NCBI GenBank assembly: GCA_001914195.1
Contig: MKYF01000042.1
Coordinates: 1-64,000, forward strand
DNA from: Streptococcus mitis
Lineage (GTDB): Bacteria; Bacillota; Bacilli; Lactobacillales; Streptococcaceae
Direction of reading: 5' to 3'
DNA: 64,000 bases
Of the stretch, positions 52,862 through 60,899 are shown one piece after another. The notes beneath the pieces are model-generated. The model saw only the letters and a program-made list of their open reading frames with translations, was not told the DNA's origin and ran no database searches. Positions within the stretch are counted from its first letter, which is position 1, and every line of letters begins with the position of its first letter. The position numbers and the translations under genes were made by a program.

Positions 52862-52984
52862 TTATCTTCTTTTAAAGAAATTAAGTAAACTATTACTTGT
52901 TTTTCTTATTTCCCCACCTTTAATATTTTGCAAGTCTTTTTCCTTCAAGGCTACAAACTGTTCCAATTTAACTGTGTTTTTCAT
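52862..52984 (-). CDS. comC: Competence-stimulating peptide precursor ComC
   Basis: 40 residues. A 24-residue double-glycine leader (MKNTVKLEQFVALKEKDLQN then IKGG) is followed by the predicted mature peptide EIRKTSNSLLNFFKRR (16 residues). The leader is near-identical to pneumococcal ComC, while the mature part has the E-R start and basic end of the group. The ATG follows AAGGAG. First gene of comC-comD-comE. Exported by ComAB (not in this window) and sensed by ComD. Confidence 0.95.
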   Translation of the reverse strand: MKNTVKLEQFVALKEKDLQNIKGGEIRKTSNSLLNFFKRR

Positions 52985-53010
52985 AATAAAATCTCCTTAA
53001 TGTTTTTTTC

Positions 53011-53028
53011 TTGTAAGCTAACTTACAA
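53011..53028 (-). repeat. Hairpin at the 5' end of the comCDE mRNA
   Basis: TTGTAAG-TTAG-CTTACAA, a perfect 7-bp stem on the minus strand. It begins about six bases downstream of the -10, so it would form the first bases of the transcript. Confidence 0.55.
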
Positions 53029-53033
53029 AAACC

Positions 53034-53100
53034 ATTATACAAAATGGAATTTCATTTTAGATAAAATTCTCTCAACTGTCATTTTTTTCTCCTCAAGTGT
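53034..53100 (-). promoter_or_regulatory. comCDE promoter with ComE direct repeat
   Basis: Minus strand: ACACTTGAG (53092-53100) and ACAGTTGAG (53071-53079) are direct repeats with a 12-base gap, as in the ComE box. TATAAT (53034-53039) with a TG before it is the -10. Confidence 0.9.
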
Positions 53101-53114
53101 ACTTTTTTAAGAAA

Positions 53115-53138
53115 AAAGCCGGGAAAATTCCCAGCTTT
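53115..53138 (-). terminator. Terminator after tRNA-Arg
   Basis: AAAGCTGGGAA / TTCCCGGCTTT stem (one G-T) followed by TTTC on the minus strand. It ends just before the ComE box, insulating comCDE. Confidence 0.8.
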
Positions 53139-53148
53139 GCTATTATAT

Positions 53149-53222
53149 TGATCCCAGCAGGATTCGAACCTGCGACCGTTCGCTTAGAAGGCGAATGCTC
53201 TATCCAGCTGAGCTATGAGACC
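53149..53222 (-). tRNA. tRNA-Arg (TCT)
   Basis: 74 bases. Acceptor GGTCTCA with TGGGATC (two G-T pairs), D-arm AGCTCAGCTGGATAGAGC, anticodon TCT in CCTTCTAAG, T-arm GCAGGTTCGAATCCTGC. Upstream of comC, as in pneumococcus. Confidence 0.96.
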
Positions 53223-53265
53223 TAACACAATCATTCTACCAAAAATTCAATTAAAAGTCAATTTT

Positions 53266-53745
53266 CTATTTATGATAGGGCGATCCCTGCTGAATCGTAA
53301 AAGCGCGATAGATTTGTTCAACAAGGACTAGTCTCATTAACTGATGGGGCAAGGTTAAACGGCCAAAACTGACAGAAAGATTGGCTCTCTTTTTTACATC
53401 CTGTGCTAACCCCAGACTCCCTCCAATAATAAAGGTAAGAGTAGAAAATCCTTTTATAGGAGCTTCTTCTAACTGCTTACTAAATTCTTCTGAGGAGAAC
53501 ATTTTCCCTTCAATGGCTAACACAATAACGAAATCACGGTCACCAACTTTTGATAAAATTCTCTGACCCTCTATTTCTAAAATCTTTTGATTTTCTGATT
53601 CACTGGCCTTATCTGGTGTTTTTTCATCTGCTAGCTCAATCATTTCAAGCTTAGCAAATCGAGAAATTCGTTTTGAATACTCTGCAATACCATCTTTTAA
53701 ATACTTTTCTTTCAGTTTCCCAACTGTTACAACTTTAATTTTCAT
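53266..53745 (-). CDS. rlmH: 23S rRNA pseudouridine-1915 methyltransferase RlmH
   Basis: 159 residues, SPOUT-family enzyme methylating N3 of pseudouridine 1915. The SAM-binding knot motifs FIIGGSLGLAQDV near residue 105 and SFGRLTLPHQLMRLVLVEQIYRA near 126 and the C-terminal GSPYHK are diagnostic. Family-standard length. Divergent from htrA. Confidence 0.96.
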   Translation of the reverse strand: MKIKVVTVGKLKEKYLKDGIAEYSKRISRFAKLEMIELADEKTPDKASESENQKILEIEGQRILSKVGDRDFVIVLAIEGKMFSSEEFSKQLEEAPIKGFSTLTFIIGGSLGLAQDVKKRANLSVSFGRLTLPHQLMRLVLVEQIYRAFTIQQGSPYHK

Positions 53746-53781
53746 GACTCTATTCTAACATATTCTCTATTTTTTCACATC

Positions 53782-53858
53782 TTATTCACAAAATAAAAGG
53801 TTAATTTTCACCTAGAAAACCACAGATTTTCAAAAGTTATCCACAATCTGTGAAAAAC
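53782..53858. other. DnaA-box cluster upstream of htrA
   Basis: TTATTCACA (53782-53790) and the perfect box TTATCCACA (53837-53845), with the weaker TGTGAAAAA (53850-53858). This is the leftmost of three such clusters around dnaA. Confidence 0.65.
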
Positions 53859-53865
53859 TTTTGTG

Positions 53866-53882
53866 TTTAAGTTATAATTAAG
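53866..53882 (+). promoter_or_regulatory. htrA promoter with CiaR box
   Basis: TTTAAG-TTATA-ATTAAG, the CiaR direct repeat with a five-base gap, overlaps the -10 TATAAT (53873-53878). htrA is a well-known CiaR-activated gene in pneumococcus. Confidence 0.88.
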
Positions 53883-53928
53883 CTAGTCAGTTTATACTTT
53901 CAGTAATTTCAAACATATGGAGGCAAAT

Positions 53929-55110
53929 ATGAAACATTTAAAAACATTTTATAAAAAATGGTTTCAATTATTAGTTGTTATCGTCATTAGCTTTTTTAGT
54001 GGAGCCTTGGGTAGTTTTTCAATAATTCAACTAACTCAAAAAAGTGGTGTAAGTAGCTCGAACAACAACAGCACTATTACACAGACTGCCTATAAAAACG
54101 AAAATTCAACCACTCAGGCTGTTAATAAAGTAAAAGATGCTGTTGTTTCTGTTATTACTTATTCGGCAAACAGACAAAATAGCGTATTTGGCAATGATGA
54201 TACTGATACAGATTCCCAGCAAATCTCTAGTGAAGGATCTGGAGTTATTTATAAAAAGAATGACAAAGAAGCTTACATTGTCACCAACAATCACGTTATA
54301 AATGGTGCTAGTAAAGTAGATATTCGCTTATCAGATGGAACTAAAGTGCCTGGAGAAATTGTTGGAGCCGACACTTTCTCTGATATTGCTGTCGTCAAAA
54401 TCTCTTCAGAAAAAGTTACAACAGTAGCTGAGTTTGGTGATTCTAGTAAGTTAACCGTAGGAGAAACTGCTATTGCTATTGGTAGCCCATTGGGTTCTGA
54501 ATATGCAAATACTGTCACTCAGGGTATCGTATCTAGTCTCAATCGAAATGTATCTTTAAAATCTGAAGATGGACAAGCCATTTCTACAAAAGCCATCCAA
54601 ACTGATACTGCTATTAACCCAGGTAACTCTGGTGGTCCACTGATCAATATCCAAGGACAGGTTATCGGAATTACCTCAAGTAAAATTGCCACAAATGGAG
54701 GAACATCTGTAGAAGGCCTTGGTTTCGCAATCCCTGCAAATGATGCTATCAATATTATTGAACAGTTAGAAAAGAACGGAAAAGTGACGCGTCCAGCTTT
54801 GGGCATCCAAATGGTCAATCTCTCAAATATTAATACAAGTGATATTAGAAGACTTAATATTCCAAGCAGTGTAACTTCTGGTGTAGTTGTTCGTTCTGTA
54901 CAAAGTAATATGCCTGCCAATGGTCACCTTGAAAAATACGATGTTATTACAAAAGTGGACGACAAAGATATTGCTTCATCAACAGACTTACAAAGCGCTC
55001 TTTACAATCATTCTATCGGAGACACCATTAAGATAACTTATTATCGTAACGGTAAAGAAGAAACTACATCTATTAAACTTGACAAGAGTTCAGGTGATTT
55101 AGAATCTTAA
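53929..55110 (+). CDS. htrA: Surface serine protease HtrA (DegP-like)
   Basis: 393 residues. One N-terminal membrane helix (about 10-32), trypsin-like domain with His in VTNNHVING, Asp in FSDIAVV and Ser in NPGNSGGPL, and one PDZ domain near 280-385. Extracytoplasmic quality-control protease that also degrades CSP and dampens competence in pneumococcus. The start at 53929 has GGAGG five bases upstream; an ATG 12 bases earlier overlaps that site. Confidence 0.95.
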   Translation: MKHLKTFYKKWFQLLVVIVISFFSGALGSFSIIQLTQKSGVSSSNNNSTITQTAYKNENSTTQAVNKVKDAVVSVITYSANRQNSVFGNDDTDTDSQQISSEGSGVIYKKNDKEAYIVTNNHVINGASKVDIRLSDGTKVPGEIVGADTFSDIAVVKISSEKVTTVAEFGDSSKLTVGETAIAIGSPLGSEYANTVTQGIVSSLNRNVSLKSEDGQAISTKAIQTDTAINPGNSGGPLINIQGQVIGITSSKIATNGGTSVEGLGFAIPANDAINIIEQLEKNGKVTRPALGIQMVNLSNINTSDIRRLNIPSSVTSGVVVRSVQSNMPANGHLEKYDVITKVDDKDIASSTDLQSALYNHSIGDTIKITYYRNGKEETTSIKLDKSSGDLES

Positions 55111-55140
55111 TTGACATCTATGTAAAGAAACCTTTACATA
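55111..55140 (+). promoter_or_regulatory. Putative parB promoter with 20-base palindrome
   Basis: TTGACA (55111-55116) is followed by the perfect inverted repeat ATGTAAAGAAACCTTTACAT (55120-55139), which covers the spacer and a TACATA -10. No T-run follows, so it is more likely an operator than a terminator. Confidence 0.5.
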
Positions 55141-55167
55141 ATAGAAAAGATGTGTTAGTGTAGAATC

Positions 55168-55926
55168 ATGGAAAAATTTGAAATGATTTCTATCACGGAT
55201 ATACAAAAAAATCCCTATCAACCTCGAAAAGAATTTGATAGAGAAAAATTACATGAACTAGCACAGTCTATCAGAGAAAATGGGGTCATTCAACCGATTA
55301 TTGTTCGTCAATCTCCTGTTATTGGTTATGAAATCCTTGCAGGAGAGAGACGCTATCGTGCTTCACTTTTAGCTGGTCTAAGGTCTATCCCAGCTGTTGT
55401 TAAACAACTTTCAGACCAAGAGATGATGGTCCAGTCCATCATTGAAAATTTACAGAGAGAAAATTTGAATCCAATAGAAGAAGCACGCGCCTATGAATCT
55501 CTCGTAGAGAAAGGATTTACCCATGCTGAAATTTCAGATAAAATGGGCAAGTCTCGTCCTTACATCAGCAACTCCATTCGTTTACTTTCCTTGCCAGAAC
55601 CGATCCTATCAGAAGTAGAAACTGGCAGACTATCACAAGCCCATGCGCGTTCTCTAGTTGGGTTGAATAAGGAACAACAAGACTATTTCTTTCAACGAAT
55701 TATAGAAGAAGACATTTCTGTAAGGAAGTTAGAAGCTCTTCTGACAGATAAAAAACAAAAGAAACAGCAAAAAACTGATCATTTCATACAAAATGAAGAA
55801 GAACAGTTAAAAAAACTACTCGGATTAGATGTAGAAATCAAACTGTCTAAAAAAGATAGTGGAAAAATCATTATTCCTTTTTCAAATCAAGAAGAATATA
55901 GTAGAATTATCAACAGCCTGAAATAA
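55168..55926 (+). CDS. parB: Chromosome segregation protein ParB (Spo0J)
   Basis: 252 residues. N-terminal CTP-binding ParB domain with NPYQPRKEFD and GYEILAGERRYRASLLAGL near residue 60, helix-turn-helix around 115-145, and a C-terminal dimer domain. Streptococci have no ParA, and none is adjacent. It binds parS and loads SMC near the origin. No clear Shine-Dalgarno before the ATG. Its stop overlaps a terminator. Confidence 0.95.
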   Translation: MEKFEMISITDIQKNPYQPRKEFDREKLHELAQSIRENGVIQPIIVRQSPVIGYEILAGERRYRASLLAGLRSIPAVVKQLSDQEMMVQSIIENLQRENLNPIEEARAYESLVEKGFTHAEISDKMGKSRPYISNSIRLLSLPEPILSEVETGRLSQAHARSLVGLNKEQQDYFFQRIIEEDISVRKLEALLTDKKQKKQQKTDHFIQNEEEQLKKLLGLDVEIKLSKKDSGKIIIPFSNQEEYSRIINSLK

Positions 55927-55933
55927 GGCTGTT
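55912..55933 (+). terminator. Terminator of parB
   Basis: AACAGCC / GGCTGTT stem with eight-base loop, followed by CTTTTATTTTTTT on the plus strand. Confidence 0.8.
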
Positions 55934-55935
55934 CT

Positions 55936-56110
55936 TTTATTTTTTTATCTCACAATGTTATCCACTATTTTTTTCGATAAAAAGCTTAATAAATCAATAG
56001 TTTTTAATTTTATCCCCAACCTGTGGATAAAACTTGATAACATTGTGGATTATTTTTCACAGCTTGTGGAAAATTCTTACTATCTATGGTAAAATAAGTC
56101 TAGCATTAAA
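55936..56110. other. oriC: Replication origin oriC (left cluster, before dnaA)
   Basis: DnaA boxes: TTATCCACT (55958-55966), TTATCCCCA (56010-56018), TGTGGATAA (56022-56030, perfect), TGTGGATTA (56044-56052), TGTGGAAAA (56065-56073), in AT-rich sequence directly upstream of dnaA. The box orientation and density are typical of a Gram-positive origin. Confidence 0.92.
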
Positions 56111-56142
56111 CTTTTAAACAAGTAGTAAAGGAGGAGAACGGA

Positions 56143-57504
56143 TTGAAAGAAAAACAATTTTGGAATCGTATCTTAGAATTTGCGCAAGAAAGACTGACTC
56201 GATCCATGTATGATTTCTATGCTATTCAAGCTGAACTCATCAAGGTAGAGGAAAATGTTGCTACTATATTTTTACCACGATCTGAAATGGAAATGGTCTG
56301 GGAAAAACAACTAAAAGATATCATTGTAGTAGCTGGTTTTGAGATTTATGATGCTGAAATAACTCCCCACTATATTTTCACAAAACCTCAAGATACGACT
56401 ATCTCACAAGTTGAAGAAGCTACAAATTCAACTTTATATGACTATAGTCCAAAGTTATCATCTATTCCTTATTCGGATACTGGATTAAAAGAGAAGTATA
56501 CCTTTGATAATTTTATTCAAGGGGATGGAAATGTTTGGGCTGTATCAGCTGCTTTAGCTGTCTCTGAAGATTTGGCTCTGACCTATAACCCTCTTTTTAT
56601 CTATGGAGGACCGGGACTTGGTAAGACTCACTTATTAAACGCTATTGGAAATGAAATTCTAAAAAATATTCCGAATGCGCGTGTTAAATATATCCCTGCC
56701 GAAAGCTTTATCAATGACTTTCTTGACCACCTAAGACTTGGAGAAATGGAAAAGTTCAAAAAGACCTACCGTAGTCTTGATCTTTTGTTAATCGATGATA
56801 TCCAGTCACTTAGCGGAAAAAAAGTTGCAACTCAAGAAGAATTTTTCAATACTTTTAATGCCCTTCATGACAAGCAAAAACAGATTGTCCTAACGAGTGA
56901 TCGAAGTCCAAAACATCTAGAAGGTCTCGAGGAGAGGCTTGTCACGCGCTTTAGTTGGGGATTGACACAAACTATCACCCCCCCTGACTTTGAAACACGT
57001 ATTGCTATTTTACAAAGTAAAACAGAACATTTAGGCTACAATTTCCAAAGTGATACTCTAGAATACCTAGCTGGGCAATTTGATTCAAATGTTCGAGATC
57101 TTGAGGGAGCCATCAACGACATCACTTTAATTGCCAGAGTAAAAAAAATCAAAGATATCACTATTGATATTGCTGCAGAAGCTATTAGAGCTCGCAAACA
57201 AGATGTTAGCCAAATGCTCGTCATCCCAATTGACAAAATCCAAAATGAAGTTGGTAACTTTTATGGTGTTAGCGTCAAAGAAATGAAGGGAAGCAGACGA
57301 CTTCAAAATATTGTTTTGGCTCGTCAAGTAGCCATGTATTTATCTAGAGAACTAACAGATAATAGTCTTCCAAAAATTGGGAAGGAATTTGGTGGAAAAG
57401 ATCATACAACAGTCATTCATGCCCATGCAAAAATTAAATCTTTGATTGATGAAGACGATAATTTACGTTTAGAAATTGAATCAATCAAAAAGAAAATCAA
57501 ATAA
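56143..57504 (+). CDS. dnaA: Chromosomal replication initiator DnaA
   Basis: 453 residues. N-terminal domain I (about 1-85), variable linker, AAA domain with Walker A GGPGLGKTHLL near 154 and Walker B LLLIDDIQSL near 215, and the DNA-binding domain with signature FGGKDHTTVIHAHAKI near 420. Start codon is TTG at 56143, with AAAGGAGG about nine bases upstream. DnaA boxes on both sides of the gene. Confidence 0.98.
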   Translation: MKEKQFWNRILEFAQERLTRSMYDFYAIQAELIKVEENVATIFLPRSEMEMVWEKQLKDIIVVAGFEIYDAEITPHYIFTKPQDTTISQVEEATNSTLYDYSPKLSSIPYSDTGLKEKYTFDNFIQGDGNVWAVSAALAVSEDLALTYNPLFIYGGPGLGKTHLLNAIGNEILKNIPNARVKYIPAESFINDFLDHLRLGEMEKFKKTYRSLDLLLIDDIQSLSGKKVATQEEFFNTFNALHDKQKQIVLTSDRSPKHLEGLEERLVTRFSWGLTQTITPPDFETRIAILQSKTEHLGYNFQSDTLEYLAGQFDSNVRDLEGAINDITLIARVKKIKDITIDIAAEAIRARKQDVSQMLVIPIDKIQNEVGNFYGVSVKEMKGSRRLQNIVLARQVAMYLSRELTDNSLPKIGKEFGGKDHTTVIHAHAKIKSLIDEDDNLRLEIESIKKKIK

Positions 57505-57506
57505 CT

Positions 57507-57599
57507 TGTGGATAACTTTCGCTTTTTTATCTTTTTTATCCACATTTTTTAAACAAGCCAAAAATCTTGATATGACTTACTTTAAGTCTGTTTTCCACA
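57507..57599. other. oriC: oriC right cluster, between dnaA and dnaN
   Basis: TGTGGATAA (57507-57515) and TTATCCACA (57536-57544) are perfect boxes in opposite orientation with T-rich sequence between; TTTTCCACA (57591-57599) follows. Likely part of a bipartite origin. Confidence 0.85.
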
Positions 57600-57662
57600 G
57601 ATTTCACAGACTCTATTATTACTATTATCCTTCTAATACTAAAAATAAATAAAGGAGAATCC

Positions 57663-58799
57663 ATGATTCATTTTTCAATTAATAAAAATTTATTTCTACA
57701 AGCCTTAAATACAACTAAAAGAGCTATTAGCTCTAAAAATGCCATTCCTATTTTATCAACTGTCAAAATTGACGTAACCAATGAAGGTGTTACTTTAATT
57801 GGTTCAAATGGTCAAATTTCAATTGAAAATTTTATTTCTCAAAAAAATGAAGATGCTGGTTTGTTAATTACTTCTTTAGGTTCAATTCTTCTTGAAGCTT
57901 CTTTCTTCATCAATGTGGTATCTAGTCTACCTGATGTGACTCTTGATTTTAAAGAAATTGAACAAAATCAAATTGTTTTAACCAGTGGAAAATCAGAAAT
58001 TACCCTAAAAGGAAAAGATAGCGAACAGTACCCACGAATCCAAGAAATTTCAGCAAGCACTCCTTTGGTTCTTGAAATAAAATTACTTAAGAAAATTATC
58101 AATGAAACAGCTTTTGCTGCAAGTACACAAGAGAGTCGTCCAATTTTGACAGGAGTTCACTTCGTATTGAGCCAACACAAAGAGCTAAAAACAGTTGCGA
58201 CAGACTCTCATCGTCTAAGTCAGAAAAAATTAACTCTTGAAAAAAATAGTGATGATTTTGATGTCGTGATTCCTAGCCGTTCTCTACGCGAATTTTCAGC
58301 AGTATTTACAGACGATATTGAAACTGTAGAGATTTTCTTTGCCAATAACCAAATCCTCTTTAGAAGCGAAAATATTAGCTTTTATACACGTTTGTTAGAA
58401 GGTAACTATCCTGATACAGATCGTTTGATTCCAACAGACTTTAACACTACAATTACTTTTGATGTGGTAAACTTACGTCAGTCAATGGAACGTGCTCGTC
58501 TTTTATCAAGTGCGACTCAAAATGGCACTGTGAAGCTTGAAATTAAAGGTGGGGTTGTTAGTGCCCATGTTCACTCTCCAGAAGTTGGTAAAGTAAACGA
58601 AGAAATCGATACTGATCAGGTTACTGGTGAAGATTTGACCATTAGTTTCAACCCAACTTACTTGATTGATTCTCTTAAAGCTTTAAATAGCGAAAAGGTG
58701 ACCATTAGCTTTATCTCAGCTGTTCGTCCATTTACTCTTGTGCCAGCAGATACTGACGAGGACTTCATGCAGCTCATCACCCCAGTTCGTACAAATTAA
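57663..58799 (+). CDS. dnaN: DNA polymerase III beta clamp
   Basis: 378 residues with three clamp domains; start MIHFSINKNLFLQALNTTKRAISSKNAIPIL is typical, and the C-terminus ends in the clamp sequence AVRPFTLVPADTDEDFMQLITPVRTN. Ring-shaped processivity factor. Follows dnaA by 158 bases and precedes a terminator. AAAGGAG site before the ATG. Confidence 0.98.
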   Translation: MIHFSINKNLFLQALNTTKRAISSKNAIPILSTVKIDVTNEGVTLIGSNGQISIENFISQKNEDAGLLITSLGSILLEASFFINVVSSLPDVTLDFKEIEQNQIVLTSGKSEITLKGKDSEQYPRIQEISASTPLVLEIKLLKKIINETAFAASTQESRPILTGVHFVLSQHKELKTVATDSHRLSQKKLTLEKNSDDFDVVIPSRSLREFSAVFTDDIETVEIFFANNQILFRSENISFYTRLLEGNYPDTDRLIPTDFNTTITFDVVNLRQSMERARLLSSATQNGTVKLEIKGGVVSAHVHSPEVGKVNEEIDTDQVTGEDLTISFNPTYLIDSLKALNSEKVTISFISAVRPFTLVPADTDEDFMQLITPVRTN

Positions 58800-58802
58800 G
58801 TT

Positions 58803-58830
58803 AAAGAGGTTGAGCCTAGCTCGCCTCTTT
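58803..58830 (+). terminator. Terminator of dnaN
   Basis: AAAGAGG..GAGC / GCTC.CCTCTTTT hairpin followed by ATG-rich sequence; the next promoter (TATGATATAAT) begins directly after. Confidence 0.7.
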
Positions 58831-58863
58831 TATGATATAATCGAAAAAGAAAAGGAGAATAGT

Positions 58864-59058
58864 ATGTATCAAGTTGGAAATTTTGTTGAGATGAAAAAAC
58901 CACATGCTTGTACTATCAAGTCAACTGGTAAAAAAGCAAATCGTTGGGAAATTACACGTGTAGGAGCAGATATCAAAATCAAATGTAGCAATTGTGACCA
59001 TGTTGTCATGATGGGACGCTATGATTTTGATCGAAAAATGAATAAAATTATTGACTGA
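58864..59058 (+). CDS. DUF951 family protein
   Basis: 64 residues. MYQVGNFVEMKKPHACTIKS, then GADIKIKCSNCDHVVMMGRYDFDRKM. The CxxC pair CSNC could bind zinc with Cys16. Start at 58864 follows AAAGGAG; the longer open frame starts inside dnaN. Conserved in the dnaA-dnaN-ychF neighbourhood of streptococci. Function unknown. Confidence 0.92.
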   Translation: MYQVGNFVEMKKPHACTIKSTGKKANRWEITRVGADIKIKCSNCDHVVMMGRYDFDRKMNKIID

Positions 59059-59142
59059 AATCCCTTAGTTAGAGAGTTAGCAAGTTTTCCCTTTTTGTGT
59101 TATAATATTAGGGATTGAAATGAAAACGGAGAATGAGAAAAT

Positions 59143-60258
59143 ATGGCTTTAACAGCAGGTATCGTTGGTTTGCCAAACGTTGGTAAATCAACACTATTTA
59201 ATGCAATTACAAAAGCAGGAGCAGAGGCAGCAAACTACCCATTTGCGACTATTGATCCAAATGTTGGAATGGTGGAAGTTCCAGATGAACGCCTACAAAA
59301 ATTGACTGAAATGATTACTCCTAAAAAGACAGTGCCAACAACATTTGAATTTACAGATATTGCAGGGATTGTAAAAGGAGCTTCAAAAGGAGAAGGGCTA
59401 GGGAATAAATTCTTGGCCAATATTCGTGAAGTAGATGCGATTGTTCACGTAGTTCGTGCTTTTGATGATGAAAATGTCATGCGCGAGCAAGGACGTGAAG
59501 ACTCCTTTGTGGATCCACTTGCAGATATTGATACAATTAATCTGGAATTGATTCTTGCTGACTTAGAATCAGTCAATAAACGCTATGTGCGTGTAGAAAA
59601 GATGGCACGTACGCAAAAAGATAAAGAATCAGTAGCTGAGTTTAATGTTCTTCAAAAGATTAAACCAGTCCTTGAAGATGGAAAATCAGCTCGCACCATC
59701 GAATTTACAGATGAAGAACAAAAAGTTGTCAAAGGTCTTTTCCTTTTGACAACTAAACCAGTTCTTTATGTTGCTAATGTTGACGAGGATGTGGTTTCAG
59801 AACCTGACTCTATCGACTATGTCAAACAAATTCGTGAATTTGCAGCGACAGAAAATGCTGAAGTAGTCGTCATTTCTGCGCGTGCTGAGGAAGAAATTTC
59901 TGAATTGGACGATGAAGATAAAAAAGAGTTTCTTGAAGCCATTGGTTTGACAGAATCAGGTGTAGATAAGTTGACGCGTGCAGCTTACCACTTGCTTGGA
60001 TTGGGAACTTACTTCACAGCCGGTGAAAAAGAAGTTCGCGCTTGGACTTTCAAACGTGGTATGAAGGCTCCTCAAGCAGCTGGGATTATCCACTCAGACT
60101 TTGAAAAAGGATTTATTCGTGCAGTAACCATGTCATATGAGGATTTAGTGAAATACGGATCTGAAAAGGCCGTAAAAGAAGCTGGACGCTTGCGTGAAGA
60201 AGGAAAAGAATATATCGTTCAAGATGGCGATATCATGGAATTCCGCTTTAATGTCTAA
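59143..60258 (+). CDS. ychF: Redox-regulated ATPase YchF
   Basis: 371 residues, OBG-family P-loop protein. G1 is GLPNVGKSTLFNA near residue 8, G3 FTDIAGIVKGAS near 67; C-terminal TGS domain (YFTAGEKEVRAWTFKRG onward). Ribosome-associated and ATP-specific. The upstream TGTTATAAT (to 59106) is an extended -10. Full length. Confidence 0.97.
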   Translation: MALTAGIVGLPNVGKSTLFNAITKAGAEAANYPFATIDPNVGMVEVPDERLQKLTEMITPKKTVPTTFEFTDIAGIVKGASKGEGLGNKFLANIREVDAIVHVVRAFDDENVMREQGREDSFVDPLADIDTINLELILADLESVNKRYVRVEKMARTQKDKESVAEFNVLQKIKPVLEDGKSARTIEFTDEEQKVVKGLFLLTTKPVLYVANVDEDVVSEPDSIDYVKQIREFAATENAEVVVISARAEEEISELDDEDKKEFLEAIGLTESGVDKLTRAAYHLLGLGTYFTAGEKEVRAWTFKRGMKAPQAAGIIHSDFEKGFIRAVTMSYEDLVKYGSEKAVKEAGRLREEGKEYIVQDGDIMEFRFNV

Positions 60259-60282
60259 AAAATTAATAAATAGTGTCAATTA

Positions 60283-60303
60283 GGTTGGAAAAAAATTCCA
60301 ACC
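60283..60303 (+). terminator. Terminator of ychF
   Basis: GGTTGGAA / TTCCAACC perfect stem followed by CTTTTGG. Confidence 0.7.
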
Positions 60304-60329
60304 CTTTTGGCTTTTGAAAGGAAAAATAA

Positions 60330-60899
60330 ATGACTAAATTACTTGTAGGCTTGGGAAATCCAGGGGATAAATATTTTGAAACCAAACATAATGTTGGTTT
60401 TATGTTGATTGACCAACTAGCGAAGAAACAGAATGTTACTTTTACACACGATAAGATATTTCAAGCTGATCTAGCATCCTTTTTCCTAAATGGAGAAAAA
60501 ATTTATCTTGTCAAACCAACGACATTTATGAATGAAAGTGGGAAAGCAGTTCATGCTTTATTGACTTACTATGGTTTGGATATTGAAGATTTACTCGTCA
60601 TTTACGACGATCTTGACATGGAAGTTGGAAAGATTCGTTTAAGAGCAAAGGGCTCCGCAGGTGGTCATAATGGTATCAAGTCTATTATTCAACATATTGG
60701 AACCCAAACCTTTAATCGTGTTAAGATTGGAATCGGAAGACCTAAAAATGGCATGTCAGTTGTTCACCATGTTTTGAGTACCTTTGATAAGAATGATTAT
60801 ATCGGTATTTTACAGTCTATTGACAAGGTTGACGATTCTGTAAACTACTATTTACAAGAGAAAAATTTTGAGAAAACGATGCAGAGGTATAACGGATAA
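60330..60899 (+). CDS. pth: Peptidyl-tRNA hydrolase
   Basis: 189 residues. Catalytic His in KHNVGFMLID near residue 22, and motif VIYDDLDMEVGKIRLRAKGSAGGHNGIKSI near 90-118 with its Asp. Recycles peptidyl-tRNA. AAAGGAAA before the ATG. mfd begins on the base after its stop codon, so the two are co-transcribed. Confidence 0.97.
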   Translation: MTKLLVGLGNPGDKYFETKHNVGFMLIDQLAKKQNVTFTHDKIFQADLASFFLNGEKIYLVKPTTFMNESGKAVHALLTYYGLDIEDLLVIYDDLDMEVGKIRLRAKGSAGGHNGIKSIIQHIGTQTFNRVKIGIGRPKNGMSVVHHVLSTFDKNDYIGILQSIDKVDDSVNYYLQEKNFEKTMQRYNG

